Part shown: positions 53,079 to 61,714 of the stretch, piece by piece
How positions within the stretch are numbered: position 1 is the first letter of the stretch
How the letters are laid out: the number at the start of each line of letters is the position of its first letter
Source of the DNA: Methylobacterium thuringiense
Lineage (GTDB): Bacteria; Pseudomonadota; Alphaproteobacteria; Rhizobiales; Beijerinckiaceae
Length of the DNA stretch: 64,000 nucleotides
Direction: 5' to 3'
Assembly (NCBI RefSeq): GCF_022179645.1
Contig: NZ_BPRA01000009.1
Coordinates: 1 to 64,000 of the forward strand
Program-made: the position numbers and the translations under genes
Notes under the pieces: model-generated
The model's input: only the letters and a program-made list of their open reading frames with translations
What the model was told of the DNA's origin: nothing
Database searches by the model: none

Positions 53079-53285
53079 TCAACGCTCCACGGCGCGCGCG
53101 GGATCGGCGAAATAGGCCGCGACGACGCTCGCCGCGATGAACAGGCTCGCGCCCCAGAGGTAGGCGAGGGTGCACGGCATCCCGAGCACCGGCTCCGCCA
53201 CGCCGAGATGCCAGTGCAGCGGCGGCAGCAGGGCCAGGAGCAGGTCGAGGGCGAACCAGACCTGGATGAAGCGGGGCAGTCGCAT
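53079..53285 (-). CDS. DUF3311 small membrane subunit of the SSS transporter
   Basis: 68 residues, two membrane helices: RFIQVWFALDLLLALLPPLHWHLG and CTLAYLWGASLFIAASVVAAYFA, with PVLGMP between. It matches the short DUF3311 family whose genes sit directly upstream of SSS symporters. The stop codon is four bases before the symporter start, so the two are one operon. Confidence 0.78.
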   Translation of the reverse strand: MRLPRFIQVWFALDLLLALLPPLHWHLGVAEPVLGMPCTLAYLWGASLFIAASVVAAYFADPARAVER

Positions 53286-53447
53286 CGGCGTCTCCGTTTC
53301 GGCTCGCAGAACCTCGCCGCGCGGAGCCGTAGCCGACAGGGCAGGGTGCCCGCCTACCGCCGGGCAATTTGACCGAAGGCCCCGACGCGGCCTTGCCAAG
53401 GCCGTCACGGCCCGCTCCAACTCGCTCACGATCCCGGGGAGGCCGCC

Positions 53448-54875
53448 ATGCGTCTGTTGGCTCATCTGATCCTGCGCCTCGTCGGCGTGGTGCTGCTCTG
53501 TCTCGCCTGCGCGGTCGGCTGGATCGTCTGGGACGCCAAGAACGGCATCCGGGCCGAGACCGAGGCCTCGGCCGCCCGCGTCGCCCGCGACCTCTCGGTG
53601 CTGTACTGGCGCCAGCTGCTCTGGCGCGACGGCATGGAGAAGGCGCCGCTGCTGCCGTTGCCCGAATGGCAGGCCGTGCAGACGCTGCGCGTCATCTCCC
53701 CCGGCATCTGCATCACGCTCACGAGCGCCGTGCAGGGCGCGAAGCCGCTGTGCAGCCAGGTCGAGGGCGTCGGTGCGAGCCCGCCGGCCTGGTTCGCCGG
53801 CGTCTACGAGACGGCCTTCGGCGCGCATCCCTCGGTGAGCGTGCCCCTGACGGTGCGCCAGCTCAGGGCGGGCACGATCACCGCCGCGCCGGATCCGGCG
53901 GCGGCTTTGCGGCAGGTCTGGGGGCAGGTGCGGATCGTCACCGGCATCGCCGCCGCCATGGCGGCCGGGATCGGCCTGCTCGCGGCGCTGCTGATCGGCC
54001 ACGCCGTGATGCCGGCCCGCACCATCGCCCGTGCCCTGCGCCGGCTGGAGGCCGGCGAATTCGGGCCGCGCCTTCCGGCCTTCGCCACGGCGGAGTTCCG
54101 CCATATCGGCCGCGCGGTCGAGGACCTTGCCGGCCGCCTCGCCCGCACCACCGCCGAGCGCGCCGCCCTCACCAAGCGCCTGTTCCAAGTCCAGGAGGAG
54201 GAGCGCCGGGCGCTCGCCCGCGACCTGCACGACGAGTTCGGCCAGTGCCTCACCGCGACCGCGGCGCTGGCCGCCGCGATCGAGGCCGGCGCCGAACCCG
54301 ACCGGCCGGATCTCGCCACCCAGGCCCGCTCGGTCTCGCGGGTGACGGCCCGGATGATGGGGAGCCTCAAGGAGGCCCTGTCGCGCCTGCGCAGCCAGGA
54401 CATCAACGAGCTCGGCCTGGAGGCGAGCCTCGCCCAGCTCGTCTCGGGCTGGAACGCCAGAAGCCGACATCTTGGCCAACCGCGCTCGGTCTTCCGCCTG
54501 GACGTCGCCGGCAACCTCGCCGCCGTGCCGGCGCAGGCGGCCGTCAGCGTCTACCGCATCGCCCAGGAATGCCTCACCAACGCCGCCCGCCACGGCCGTC
54601 CGCGCGCCGACGGCCGCCCCGCCGAGGTGCGGCTGACGATCGAGCATGCCGGCGCGGCCGAGGGCGGGCTGCGCCTCACCGTCGAGGACGAGGGCGGCGG
54701 CGATCCGGCCCGTCTCGACGGCACCACCGGCCGCGGCATCCTCGGCATCCGCGAGCGCATCGCCTCGCTGGGCGGAAGCCTCTCGATCGCCAGGGCCGAA
54801 CACGGCCTGCGCATCGCCGCGGTGATCCCGCTCAGGGGTCCGCGGCTCGTCCCCGCCGTCGCGGCCGCTGCGTGA
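53448..54875 (+). CDS. Membrane sensor histidine kinase, NarL/HisKA_3 type
   Basis: 475 residues, ribosome-binding site GGGGAGG. Membrane helix 1 (about 8-28), periplasmic sensor (30-160), membrane helix 2 (about 162-184), HAMP-like linker (185-240), HisKA_3 with phospho-accepting His261 in EEERRALARDLHDEFGQ, and a HATPase of the NarX type (ECLTNAARHG; GRGILGIRERIASLGG). Divergent from the SSS operon 162 bp away; it overlaps the response regulator by four bases. A role in controlling the symporter is plausible from position. Confidence 0.9.
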   Translation: MRLLAHLILRLVGVVLLCLACAVGWIVWDAKNGIRAETEASAARVARDLSVLYWRQLLWRDGMEKAPLLPLPEWQAVQTLRVISPGICITLTSAVQGAKPLCSQVEGVGASPPAWFAGVYETAFGAHPSVSVPLTVRQLRAGTITAAPDPAAALRQVWGQVRIVTGIAAAMAAGIGLLAALLIGHAVMPARTIARALRRLEAGEFGPRLPAFATAEFRHIGRAVEDLAGRLARTTAERAALTKRLFQVQEEERRALARDLHDEFGQCLTATAALAAAIEAGAEPDRPDLATQARSVSRVTARMMGSLKEALSRLRSQDINELGLEASLAQLVSGWNARSRHLGQPRSVFRLDVAGNLAAVPAQAAVSVYRIAQECLTNAARHGRPRADGRPAEVRLTIEHAGAAEGGLRLTVEDEGGGDPARLDGTTGRGILGIRERIASLGGSLSIARAEHGLRIAAVIPLRGPRLVPAVAAAA

Positions 54876-55522
54876 CCGGCCTCTCGATCCTCCTCGTCGA
54901 CGACCATCCCGTGGTGCGCGAAGGCTACCGGCTGCTGCTGGAGCGCCAGCCCGGCACCCGCGTCGTCGCCGAGGCCGAGGACGCGGCCGGCGCCTATCGC
55001 GCCTACAAGCTGCATACCCCCGACATCGTCGTCATGGACATCTCGCTGCCCGGCCCGAGCGGCATCGAGGCCCTGCGCCACATCCGGCAATGGGACACGC
55101 ATGCCCGGGTTCTGGTCTTCACGATGCACGGCGGCGCAGCCTTCGCGCTGAAAGCCTTCGAGGCCGGCGCCTCGGGCTACGTCACCAAGAGCAGCGCCCC
55201 GTCCGAACTCGTCCGCGCCGTCGGCACGGTCGCCCGCGGCGGCCGGGCGCTATCTGAGGACATCACCCGCGAGATCGCCGCCGACCGCCTGTCGAGCGGC
55301 CACGCCGTGATCCGCGACCTCGGCACCCGCGAAGTCGAGATCCTGCGGCTGGTCGCCTCGGGCGAAACCACCGACAGCATCGCCCGGCAGCTCAACATCA
55401 GCCCCAAGACCGTGCAGAACTACCATTACGGCATCAAGGCCAAGATCGGCGCGCGGACGGACGCGCATCTGGTCTGGCTCGCGATCGGGGCGGGGTTGCT
55501 GGAGCTGGAGCGGGCGGTGTGA
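54872..55522 (+). CDS. NarL/FixJ-type response regulator
   Basis: 216 residues, GTG start overlapping the kinase stop (GTGA). Receiver with acidic residues LVDDHP and phospho-acceptor Asp56 in VVMDISLPGPSG; Thr/Lys in FTMHGG and YVTKSS; LuxR-type helix-turn-helix (about 150-205, GTREVEILRLVASGETTDSIARQLNISPKTVQNYHYGIKAKIG). It binds DNA as a phosphorylated dimer. Cognate partner of the upstream kinase. Confidence 0.92.
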   Translation: MTGLSILLVDDHPVVREGYRLLLERQPGTRVVAEAEDAAGAYRAYKLHTPDIVVMDISLPGPSGIEALRHIRQWDTHARVLVFTMHGGAAFALKAFEAGASGYVTKSSAPSELVRAVGTVARGGRALSEDITREIAADRLSSGHAVIRDLGTREVEILRLVASGETTDSIARQLNISPKTVQNYHYGIKAKIGARTDAHLVWLAIGAGLLELERAV

Positions 55523-55564
55523 TGCTCGCGTTCGAAGACATTCGACGTCGAGGCGCCAGCCCGC

Positions 55565-57898
55565 CTATTCCGTCACCAGCGCCGCCCCCGGCTCGCCCGC
55601 CTGCAGCGTCGCCAGCCGCTGGCTCGCCTGGGCTTCGACCACCGCCGCCGCCGTGACGTTGACGATGCCGCGGGCCGTCACCGAGGGCGTCAGGATGTGG
55701 GCGGGCTTGGCCGGGCCGATCAGGAGGGGGCCGACGGGGAGCGCGTCGGCCAGGATCTTGGCGAACTGGAAGGCGATGTTGGCCGCATCCAGGTTCGGGA
55801 AGACCAGGACGTTGGCCGCGCCCTTGAAGCGCGACCCCGGCAGAACCCTGTCACGAAGAATCTCGGAGAGGGCGGAATCCGCCTGCATCTCGCCGTCGAC
55901 CTGAAGCTTCGGGTCGCGGGCCTGGATCAGCTCGAGGGCGCGGCGCATCTTCCTAGACGCGGGATCGTCGGACTGGCCGAAATCCGAGTGGCTCAGCAGC
56001 GCGATCTTCGGGGTCAGGCCGAAGCGGCCGACATGGCCGGCGCAAGCGATCGCCATGTCGGCGATCTCCTCGGCGCTCGGATCCTGGCGGACATGGGTGT
56101 CGGCGAGGAAGAACGCGCCCTTCTTGGTGACGATCAGGCTCATCGCGGCGAGGTCGAGCACGCCCGGCGCGAGGCCGATGATGTCGCGGATCACCCGGAG
56201 CCGGGTGTCGAAGCGCCCTTCGAGGCCGCAGATCAGCGCGTCGGCCTCGCCGCGGCGCACGGCGAGGGCGCCGATCACCGTGGTGTTGGTGCGCACCAGC
56301 GTGCGGGCGAGGTCCGGGGTGATGCCCTTGCGGCCGGCGACCTCGAGATAGGTCGCGACGTAGTCGCGGTAACGCGGATCGTCATCGGGATCGATCAGGT
56401 CGAAATGCTCGCCCTGGCGCAGGGTCAGGCCGAAGCGCTTGACGCGCACCTCGATCACCCGCGGGCGGCCGACCAGGATCGGACGGGCGACGCCGTCCTC
56501 GACGATGGCCTGGGCGGCGCGCAGCACGCGCTCGTCCTCGCCCTCGGTGTAGATCACGCGCTTCGGGTCGGCCTTCGCCTTCGAGAACAGCGGCTTCATG
56601 ATGAAGCCCGAGCGGTGGACGAAGCGGTCAAGCGACTCGGCGTAGGCGTGGATGTTCTCGACCGGCCGCCCGGCGACGCCCGAATCCATCGCCGCCTGGG
56701 CCACGGCCGGGGCGATGCGCAGGATCAGGCGCGGATCGAACGGGCTCGGGATCAGCGATTGCGGGCCGAACGGCCGCGCCTCGCCGCCATAGGCGCGGGC
56801 GACGACGTCGGAGGGCGCCTCGCGGGCGAGGGCGGCGATGGCCTTCACCGCAGCCTTCTTCATCTCTTCGTTGATCGCCCGCGCGCCGACGTCGAGCGCG
56901 CCGCGGAAGATGTAGGGGAAGCAGAGGACGTTGTTGACCTGGTTGGGGAAGTCCGAGCGCCCGGTGCAGATCATCGCGTCCGGCCGCTTCTCCTGGGCGA
57001 GGTCGGGCATGATCTCGGGATAGGGGTTGGCCAGCGCCATGATCAGCGGCTTCTCGGCCATCTTCTCCAGGTATTCGGGCTTCAGGACGCCGCCGGCCGA
57101 GAGGCCAATGAACACGTCGGCGCCGGGGATGACCTCACTGAGCGTCCGCGCCTCGGTGTCCTTGGCGTAGACGTCCTTCCAGCGGTCCATCAGCTCGGTG
57201 CGGCCGGTATGGACCACGCCCTTGATGTCGGTGACCGTGATGTTCTCGACCCGCGCGCCGAGCGAAACGAGGAGGTTGAGGCAGGCGAGAGCCGCCGCGC
57301 CGGCACCCGAGGTCACGATGCGGACGTCGGAGAGGGTCTTGCCGGCGAGTTCGAGCCCGTTGAGCACGGCCGCGGCGACGATGATCGCGGTGCCGTGCTG
57401 GTCGTCGTGGAAGACCGGGATGTTCATCCGCGCCCGGCAGCGCTCCTCGACCTCGAAGCACTCCGGCGCCTTGATGTCCTCGAGGTTGATGCCGCCGAAG
57501 GTCGGCTCCAGCGAGCAGACCACGTCGACGAGCTTGTCGACGTCGTTCTGGTCGACCTCGATGTCGAACACGTCGATGCCGGCGAATTTCTTGAAGAGGA
57601 CCGCCTTGCCCTCCATCACGGGCTTCGAGGCCAGCGGGCCGATATTTCCGAGGCCGAGCACCGCGGTGCCGTTGGTCAGCACGGCGACGAGGTTCTGGCG
57701 GATCGTCAGCGTCGCCGCTTCCTGCGGGTCGGCGGCGATGGCCTCGCAGGCCGCCGCGACGCCGGGCGAATAGGCCAGCGCCAGGTCGCGCTGGTTGCCG
57801 AGCGGCTTGGTCGCCTGGATCTCCAGCTTTCCGGGCTTGGGCAGGCGGTGGTAGACGAGCGCTCCAGCCTTGAGGTCCTCGGACATGTTGTCGGCCAT
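55565..57898 (-). CDS. maeB: NADP-dependent malic enzyme fused to a phosphotransacetylase-like domain
   Basis: 777 residues from ATG 57898; a Met four codons later is also possible. Malic-enzyme domain 1-440: [78 protein letters not shown]-terminal PTA_PTB-like domain 440-770. It converts malate to pyruvate + CO2 with NADP. The fused PTA domain normally has no transacetylase activity but binds acetyl-CoA as an effector (known for E. coli MaeB). The frame extends to 58012 but the conserved start is at 57898. Confidence 0.93.
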   Translation of the reverse strand: MADNMSEDLKAGALVYHRLPKPGKLEIQATKPLGNQRDLALAYSPGVAAACEAIAADPQEAATLTIRQNLVAVLTNGTAVLGLGNIGPLASKPVMEGKAVLFKKFAGIDVFDIEVDQNDVDKLVDVVCSLEPTFGGINLEDIKAPECFEVEERCRARMNIPVFHDDQHGTAIIVAAAVLNGLELAGKTLSDVRIVTSGAGAAALACLNLLVSLGARVENITVTDIKGVVHTGRTELMDRWKDVYAKDTEARTLSEVIPGADVFIGLSAGGVLKPEYLEKMAEKPLIMALANPYPEIMPDLAQEKRPDAMICTGRSDFPNQVNNVLCFPYIFRGALDVGARAINEEMKKAAVKAIAALAREAPSDVVARAYGGEARPFGPQSLIPSPFDPRLILRIAPAVAQAAMDSGVAGRPVENIHAYAESLDRFVHRSGFIMKPLFSKAKADPKRVIYTEGEDERVLRAAQAIVEDGVARPILVGRPRVIEVRVKRFGLTLRQGEHFDLIDPDDDPRYRDYVATYLEVAGRKGITPDLARTLVRTNTTVIGALAVRRGEADALICGLEGRFDTRLRVIRDIIGLAPGVLDLAAMSLIVTKKGAFFLADTHVRQDPSAEEIADMAIACAGHVGRFGLTPKIALLSHSDFGQSDDPASRKMRRALELIQARDPKLQVDGEMQADSALSEILRDRVLPGSRFKGAANVLVFPNLDAANIAFQFAKILADALPVGPLLIGPAKPAHILTPSVTARGIVNVTAAAVVEAQASQRLATLQAGEPGAALVTE

Positions 57899-58012
57899 GA
57901 CCTTCGCTTCCTCTCCTGGAATACGCGTGATTCTCACCGGACCGCGCCTTTGAATAATCTGTTGCAACGGCTGAGGCGGGGGCGCAACCCGCACAACGAG
58001 ACGCGCCTCCAT

Positions 58013-58579
58013 ATGGCGAAGCTAGCGCGGCGCTGGAATTTCTCGATAGGGGCCTATTCCTACGGCTTTCCGAAGGTCCGGTTCCCCGAATCCGGCCGCC
58101 GGCTGACGATCGGGCGCTACTGCTCCATCGCCGACAAGGTCGAGATCCTGCTCGGCGGCGACCACCGGCTCGACTGGGTCTCGACCTACCCCTTCGCCGC
58201 GATGGCGGGGCTCTGGCCCGATTCGGAGGCGCCGCAGGATTACCACGCCTCGCGCGGCGACGTGACGATCGGCAGCGACGTCTGGCTCGGCTCGGGCTGC
58301 ATGATCCTGTCCGGCGTCAGCGTGGGGCACGGCGCCGTGGTCGCGGCCCGCGCCGTGGTGACCCGCGACGTGCCGCCCTACGCGGTCGTCGCCGGCAACC
58401 CCGCGAAGATCGTGCGGCGGCGCTTCGACGAGGCGACGGCGGCCCGGCTCGTCGCGGCCGCGTGGTGGGACCTGCCGCACGCGACCGTGAGCCGGCTGGT
58501 GCCGCTGCTCTCCAGCGGTCAGGCCGACGCGGTGATCGCTGCGGCGGCCGAGGCGCGCGGCGTTGCGGCGGCGGGGTGA
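58013..58579 (+). CDS. CatB-type hexapeptide-repeat O-acetyltransferase
   Basis: 188 residues from ATG 58013; an in-frame TTG at 57950 would add 21 residues. Left-handed beta-helix repeats: GRYCSIADKVEILLGGDHRLDWVSTYPF, VTIGSDVWLGSGCMILSGVSVGHGAVVAARAVVTRDVPPYAVVAGNPAKIVRRRF. The HRLDW His and the loop match xenobiotic/virginiamycin acetyltransferases (CatB/VatD), which use acetyl-CoA. It may acetylate a sugar, phenol or drug; substrate unknown. Divergent from maeB. Confidence 0.85.
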   Translation: MAKLARRWNFSIGAYSYGFPKVRFPESGRRLTIGRYCSIADKVEILLGGDHRLDWVSTYPFAAMAGLWPDSEAPQDYHASRGDVTIGSDVWLGSGCMILSGVSVGHGAVVAARAVVTRDVPPYAVVAGNPAKIVRRRFDEATAARLVAAAWWDLPHATVSRLVPLLSSGQADAVIAAAAEARGVAAAG

Positions 58580-58621
58580 ATCCCTTACCCCGATGCGATT
58601 CAGACCGACCCGAGCTCGACC

Positions 58622-58882
58622 ATGACCGACACGCCCGAAGCCGCCCCCGCCCTTCCCGACCGCCTCTCGGTCAACCCGAACAGCCCGTATTACGACGAGG
58701 CGCTGCTGGAGCGCGGCATCGGCATCCGCTTCAAGGGCGTCGATAAGACCAATGTCGAGGAATACTGCGTCAGCGAGGGCTGGGTCCGCCTCTCGGCCGG
58801 CAAGACGCTCGACCGCGCCGGCAACCCGATGACGGTGAAGCTGAAGGGTCCGGTCGAGCCGTATCTTCGCGACGCCGGTTAG
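58622..58882 (+). CDS. DUF3297 small protein
   Basis: 86 residues: LPDRLSVNPNSPYYDEALLERGIGIRFKGVDKTNVEEYCVSEGWVRLSAGKTLDRAGNPMTVKLKGPVEPYL. This matches DUF3297, a small soluble family with a DRLSxxPxSPYYD start. Function unknown; some annotations call it glutathione-peroxidase-like without evidence. Followed 10 bp later by the YdeI-type gene. Confidence 0.85.
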   Translation: MTDTPEAAPALPDRLSVNPNSPYYDEALLERGIGIRFKGVDKTNVEEYCVSEGWVRLSAGKTLDRAGNPMTVKLKGPVEPYLRDAG

Positions 58883-58892
58883 GCCTCCGCCG

Positions 58893-59537
58893 GTGCGGGA
58901 GGAGAGGGCCGGGCTCCCGATCCGCGCCTTCGCCTCGCCGCGTGAGTGGGAGGCGTGGCTCGCCACCATACCGCGCACCGCGCCGGGGCTTTGGCTCCGG
59001 ATCGCGAAAAAGGGCTCCGGCGTCGCCAGCGTGACGCGGCTCGAAGCGATCGAAGGTGCGCTCTGCCACGGCTGGATCGACGGGCAGGCCGCGCCCTACG
59101 ACGAGCAGTCCTGGCTGGTCCGCTTCACCCCGCGCCGTCCGCGCTCGACATGGTCGGAGGTCAACCGCGCGGCGGCGCAGGCGCTGATCGCCGCCGGCCG
59201 GATGCGCGAGACCGGTCTCGCCGAGATCGCGGCGGCCCAGGCTGACGGCCGCTGGGAGGCGGCCTACGCGCCGGCGAGCCGGGCCGAGGTGCCCGAGGAC
59301 CTCATCGCTGCGCTCGACGCATCCCCGGAGGCGAAGCAGGCCTTCGCGACCCTCGACCGCACGAACCGCTACGCGATCCTCTACCGGGTTCAGGAGGCGA
59401 AGAAGCCGGAGACGCGCGCCCGGCGTATCGCGGGCTTCGTGGCGATGTTGGAGCGGGGCGAGACGCCGTATCCGCGGAAGCGCGAGAGGGTGAGCCGTAA
59501 GGATTCGGTCGAGGGCGGCACGCAGGTTCCAGGTTAG
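58893..59537 (+). CDS. YdeI/OmpD-associated family protein
   Basis: 214 residues, GTG start. EWEAWLATIPRTAPGLWLRIAKKGSGVASVTRLEAIEGALCHGWIDGQ is the family start, followed by FTPRRPRSTWSEVNRAAAQALIAAGRM and the C-terminal FATLDRTNRYAILYRVQEAKKPETRARRI. The family (DUF1801/YdeI-like, annotated as bacteriocin-protection in some genomes) has no confirmed function. Its stop overlaps the immunity-like gene stop by four bases on opposite strands. Confidence 0.8.
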   Translation: MREERAGLPIRAFASPREWEAWLATIPRTAPGLWLRIAKKGSGVASVTRLEAIEGALCHGWIDGQAAPYDEQSWLVRFTPRRPRSTWSEVNRAAAQALIAAGRMRETGLAEIAAAQADGRWEAAYAPASRAEVPEDLIAALDASPEAKQAFATLDRTNRYAILYRVQEAKKPETRARRIAGFVAMLERGETPYPRKRERVSRKDSVEGGTQVPG

Positions 59538-60226
59538 CCGAGGCCGGCTTCGAGGGGAAACGGCGTCGGTTCCCAGTAGGGCTCGATCTTGGTGCCGCGG
59601 ACATTGGCCGCCTCCCACCCGTGCAGGATCCGGGCGAGCGCCCGGCGGTCGCCGGCCAGAAGGGGTTCCGCCACGACGGTGAGTTGCATCTGCCAGCGAT
59701 GCGGAAGCGAATCCGGGTGGTAGGTCTTGCCGCGGTATTTGGGTTCCTTCTCGTGCCAAATCGTCCGCGCGGCATCGAGATCGCCCGCCGCGATAAGGGC
59801 GAGCATGCGATCCTCTAGGGGTTCGTAATGAATTGTATGCTCTCTTGGGGGGAGGGTCACATAGCCTTCGGGCGTCCCGTAGACCTCCAACTTCGGCAGC
59901 ACCTCCGTTTCGATCACCGCGATTGCATCGGCGATCATTGCGGGATCGGACCATAGCCACGATTCCTGCGAAGATGTCTCCGGCCTTTGCAGATGTTCGA
60001 TATATGTTCCGAAAGCAAAATCAGGATTTATTTTTGGAAGAAAAAGAGCCATTACTGTCAACCATGGATCGCAACGATCTTTATCAGAAGTCCTTTCTAT
60101 AAATATGCCAAGAACGAAATGTCGAACCGGCTTCCTGCAGATCAGACCAGAACTTATTCTGATTATATTCTTTTCTGATTCAATTATTGGCTTGTAGATT
60201 TTTTCGATTTGGTGCCGAGTCGTCAT
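59534..60226 (-). CDS. Putative immunity protein, partner of the toxin-like gene
   Basis: 230 residues. The start codon overlaps the preceding toxin-like gene stop as ATGA, so translation is coupled. Soluble, no signal. Segments: KPVRHFVLGIFIERTSDKDRCDPWLTVMALFLPKINPDFAFGTYIEHLQ, and later DLDAARTIWHEKEPKYRGKTYHPDSLPHRWQMQLTV. No family recognised. The first third is AT-rich (60001-60060 has 19 G/C of 60), the last two thirds GC-rich. Order and coupling fit an immunity gene, but function is inferred only from context. Confidence 0.6.
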   Translation of the reverse strand: MTTRHQIEKIYKPIIESEKNIIRISSGLICRKPVRHFVLGIFIERTSDKDRCDPWLTVMALFLPKINPDFAFGTYIEHLQRPETSSQESWLWSDPAMIADAIAVIETEVLPKLEVYGTPEGYVTLPPREHTIHYEPLEDRMLALIAAGDLDAARTIWHEKEPKYRGKTYHPDSLPHRWQMQLTVVAEPLLAGDRRALARILHGWEAANVRGTKIEPYWEPTPFPLEAGLG

Positions 60227-61314
60227 TTTTCGAGTACCTCAATCATAATGTAATTTCTCATACCAGGATAATGTTTCTGTATTGCAGTAATAATATCCAC
60301 CGCGCGGACGGCCCTGAGAATGGCCTTCCCCATCTTGTGATCATATACGCAGACGGTCGATGGACGCACGGGCTCCAAGACATCCAGTCGTATAGATTGC
60401 CCGCTACTGTAGTGGACACCTATACCTGTCTCTGCGGCATAAGAAACCTCAGCAATCAAACCAGGGTCTTTCATGCTTTTGATCTTATGTGCGATAATCC
60501 TATGAACTATATTCCCAAAATTTTGCTCAGTACCATACCCTCCTAATGCACGGACTTCTGCTGCGGTTGATTTCGCCAGCGCCTGGATTTCCGCATTGCG
60601 CGGGCAGAGTCGGTCCAGCTCCCTCTGACTGACCGCACCGACCCACATCGCACGGTCGTTGAACGCATCGCCAGGGATGTACTCGCTCGCCGGTGCGGCG
60701 AAGATCGCCGTGCCGTCTCTGTTCCTTCGAATCGCTTCCGTCGTGAAAAGCGAAATCGCAGCTTGCAGGATCCGATCGCTAAGGCGCTTGAGTTCGCGCG
60801 GAAGACGCTGAGGCGCCCGCGCCGACTGGAAGAATGCCTCCGGCTCGGCTCCGCTGGTCGTCAGCCTGCTGCGGCTCAAAATCTCCCCGCTCCCGCCATC
60901 CCGAATCGTCTGCGTCAGACCGGACGTCTCGAAGACCGTGCGCGTGCCATCCGGCGCCGTGACCGTGTGCTGCTCGTCCCACTCGGCGTGCGGGTTGCTG
61001 CGGATGCGGATCGAGAGGACGCGCGAACCGTCCGCCGTCACGACCTCCTCCTGCGTCGTCGATGGAGCGGAGCCGCCGCCGATCGATCCGGTGGTCTCGG
61101 GATCGTCGCCTGCGGCGAGCGGCCCGGCGGCGGTCGGGTCGCCGGACGTCCAGCGCCCGCCGCCGAGCTGGCCGGCCGGTTCGCGCGGCTGATCGGGGTC
61201 GTATTTCTGCGAGAGCAGCCACCCGATCCGGAGCAGCTTGGTCTCGACGGTCAGCCCGGCGAGGCTCGCGCGGATTTCGTTCAGATCGCGGCGGTGACCG
61301 GAAGACAGCGACAT
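60223..61314 (-). CDS. Toxin-like protein with C-terminal PD-(D/E)XK-type nuclease domain
   Basis: 363 residues from ATG 61314, with GAAGGG upstream; a TTG at 61341 is also in frame. The N-terminal part has KYDPDQPREPAGQLGGGRWTSG, a motif found in mobile or phage-derived Rhizobiales proteins, then a Thr/Gly-rich linker and a beta-rich middle (TVTAPDGTRTVFETSGL). The C-terminal ~110 residues show a restriction-endonuclease pattern: Glu263 in a helix (TEQNFGNIVHRI), Asp311 (SIRLDVLE), then Asp325-x-Lys327 (VYDHKMG) and a closing helix-strand (VDIITAIQKHYPG, YIMIEV). The domain is encoded by AT-richer DNA. Most likely a nuclease toxin; a housekeeping nuclease is less likely. Confidence 0.65.
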   Translation of the reverse strand: MSLSSGHRRDLNEIRASLAGLTVETKLLRIGWLLSQKYDPDQPREPAGQLGGGRWTSGDPTAAGPLAAGDDPETTGSIGGGSAPSTTQEEVVTADGSRVLSIRIRSNPHAEWDEQHTVTAPDGTRTVFETSGLTQTIRDGGSGEILSRSRLTTSGAEPEAFFQSARAPQRLPRELKRLSDRILQAAISLFTTEAIRRNRDGTAIFAAPASEYIPGDAFNDRAMWVGAVSQRELDRLCPRNAEIQALAKSTAAEVRALGGYGTEQNFGNIVHRIIAHKIKSMKDPGLIAEVSYAAETGIGVHYSSGQSIRLDVLEPVRPSTVCVYDHKMGKAILRAVRAVDIITAIQKHYPGMRNYIMIEVLEK

Positions 61315-61393
61315 CGGATCCAGCCCTTCATAGGCGAGCAAGTCCGATCGCAGCTAGCAAATATACCTAAATATGTCAATAAATGCCTAGATA

Positions 61394-61714
61394 TCAGCCG
61401 CCGGCGCTCGACGTAACGGGGCAGCTCGGGCGGCCACCCGCCGCGCGGCACGCGCGCTGCGCCGCCTCCACCATCACCGCGACCTGCTCGGGCGTCTTCG
61501 GTGCACGGAAGACGAGGCTCGTCGCCACATCCGGGTGTTTTTGGCGCTGCTTCGGCGTCCGGGCGTGGTTCGATATCCTGATCGCCAGTGCGTCGGCCCC
61601 GCTCCGGCAATAGACGCTGTCGCCGCGTTCATTGCGAGCGGAGACCGCAAACCCCGCCTCTTCGAGCAGGCGCACCGCGAGGGCGATGGCGGCCGTCGGC
61701 GCCAGGGCCGTCAC
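61394..61714 (-). CDS. Small hypothetical protein of the glycan operon
   Basis: 106 residues from a GTG that overlaps the acyltransferase stop (GTGA). ALAVRLLEEAGFAVSARNERGDSVYCRSGADALAIRISNHARTPKQRQKHPDV, then SLVFRAPKTPEQVAVMVEAAQRACR. Soluble alpha/beta, with a possible strand-rich substrate-binding look (GDSVYCRSGADALAIRISNH), but no known family. Its coupling to the acyltransferase implies co-expression. Confidence 0.6.
   Translation of the reverse strand: MTALAPTAAIALAVRLLEEAGFAVSARNERGDSVYCRSGADALAIRISNHARTPKQRQKHPDVATSLVFRAPKTPEQVAVMVEAAQRACRAAGGRPSCPVTSSAGG

Noticed and set aside
55697-57990. Long plus-strand frame opposite maeB leading into the acetyltransferase
   Set aside because: Only the part after about 58013 matches a protein family; the rest mirrors malic-enzyme codons.
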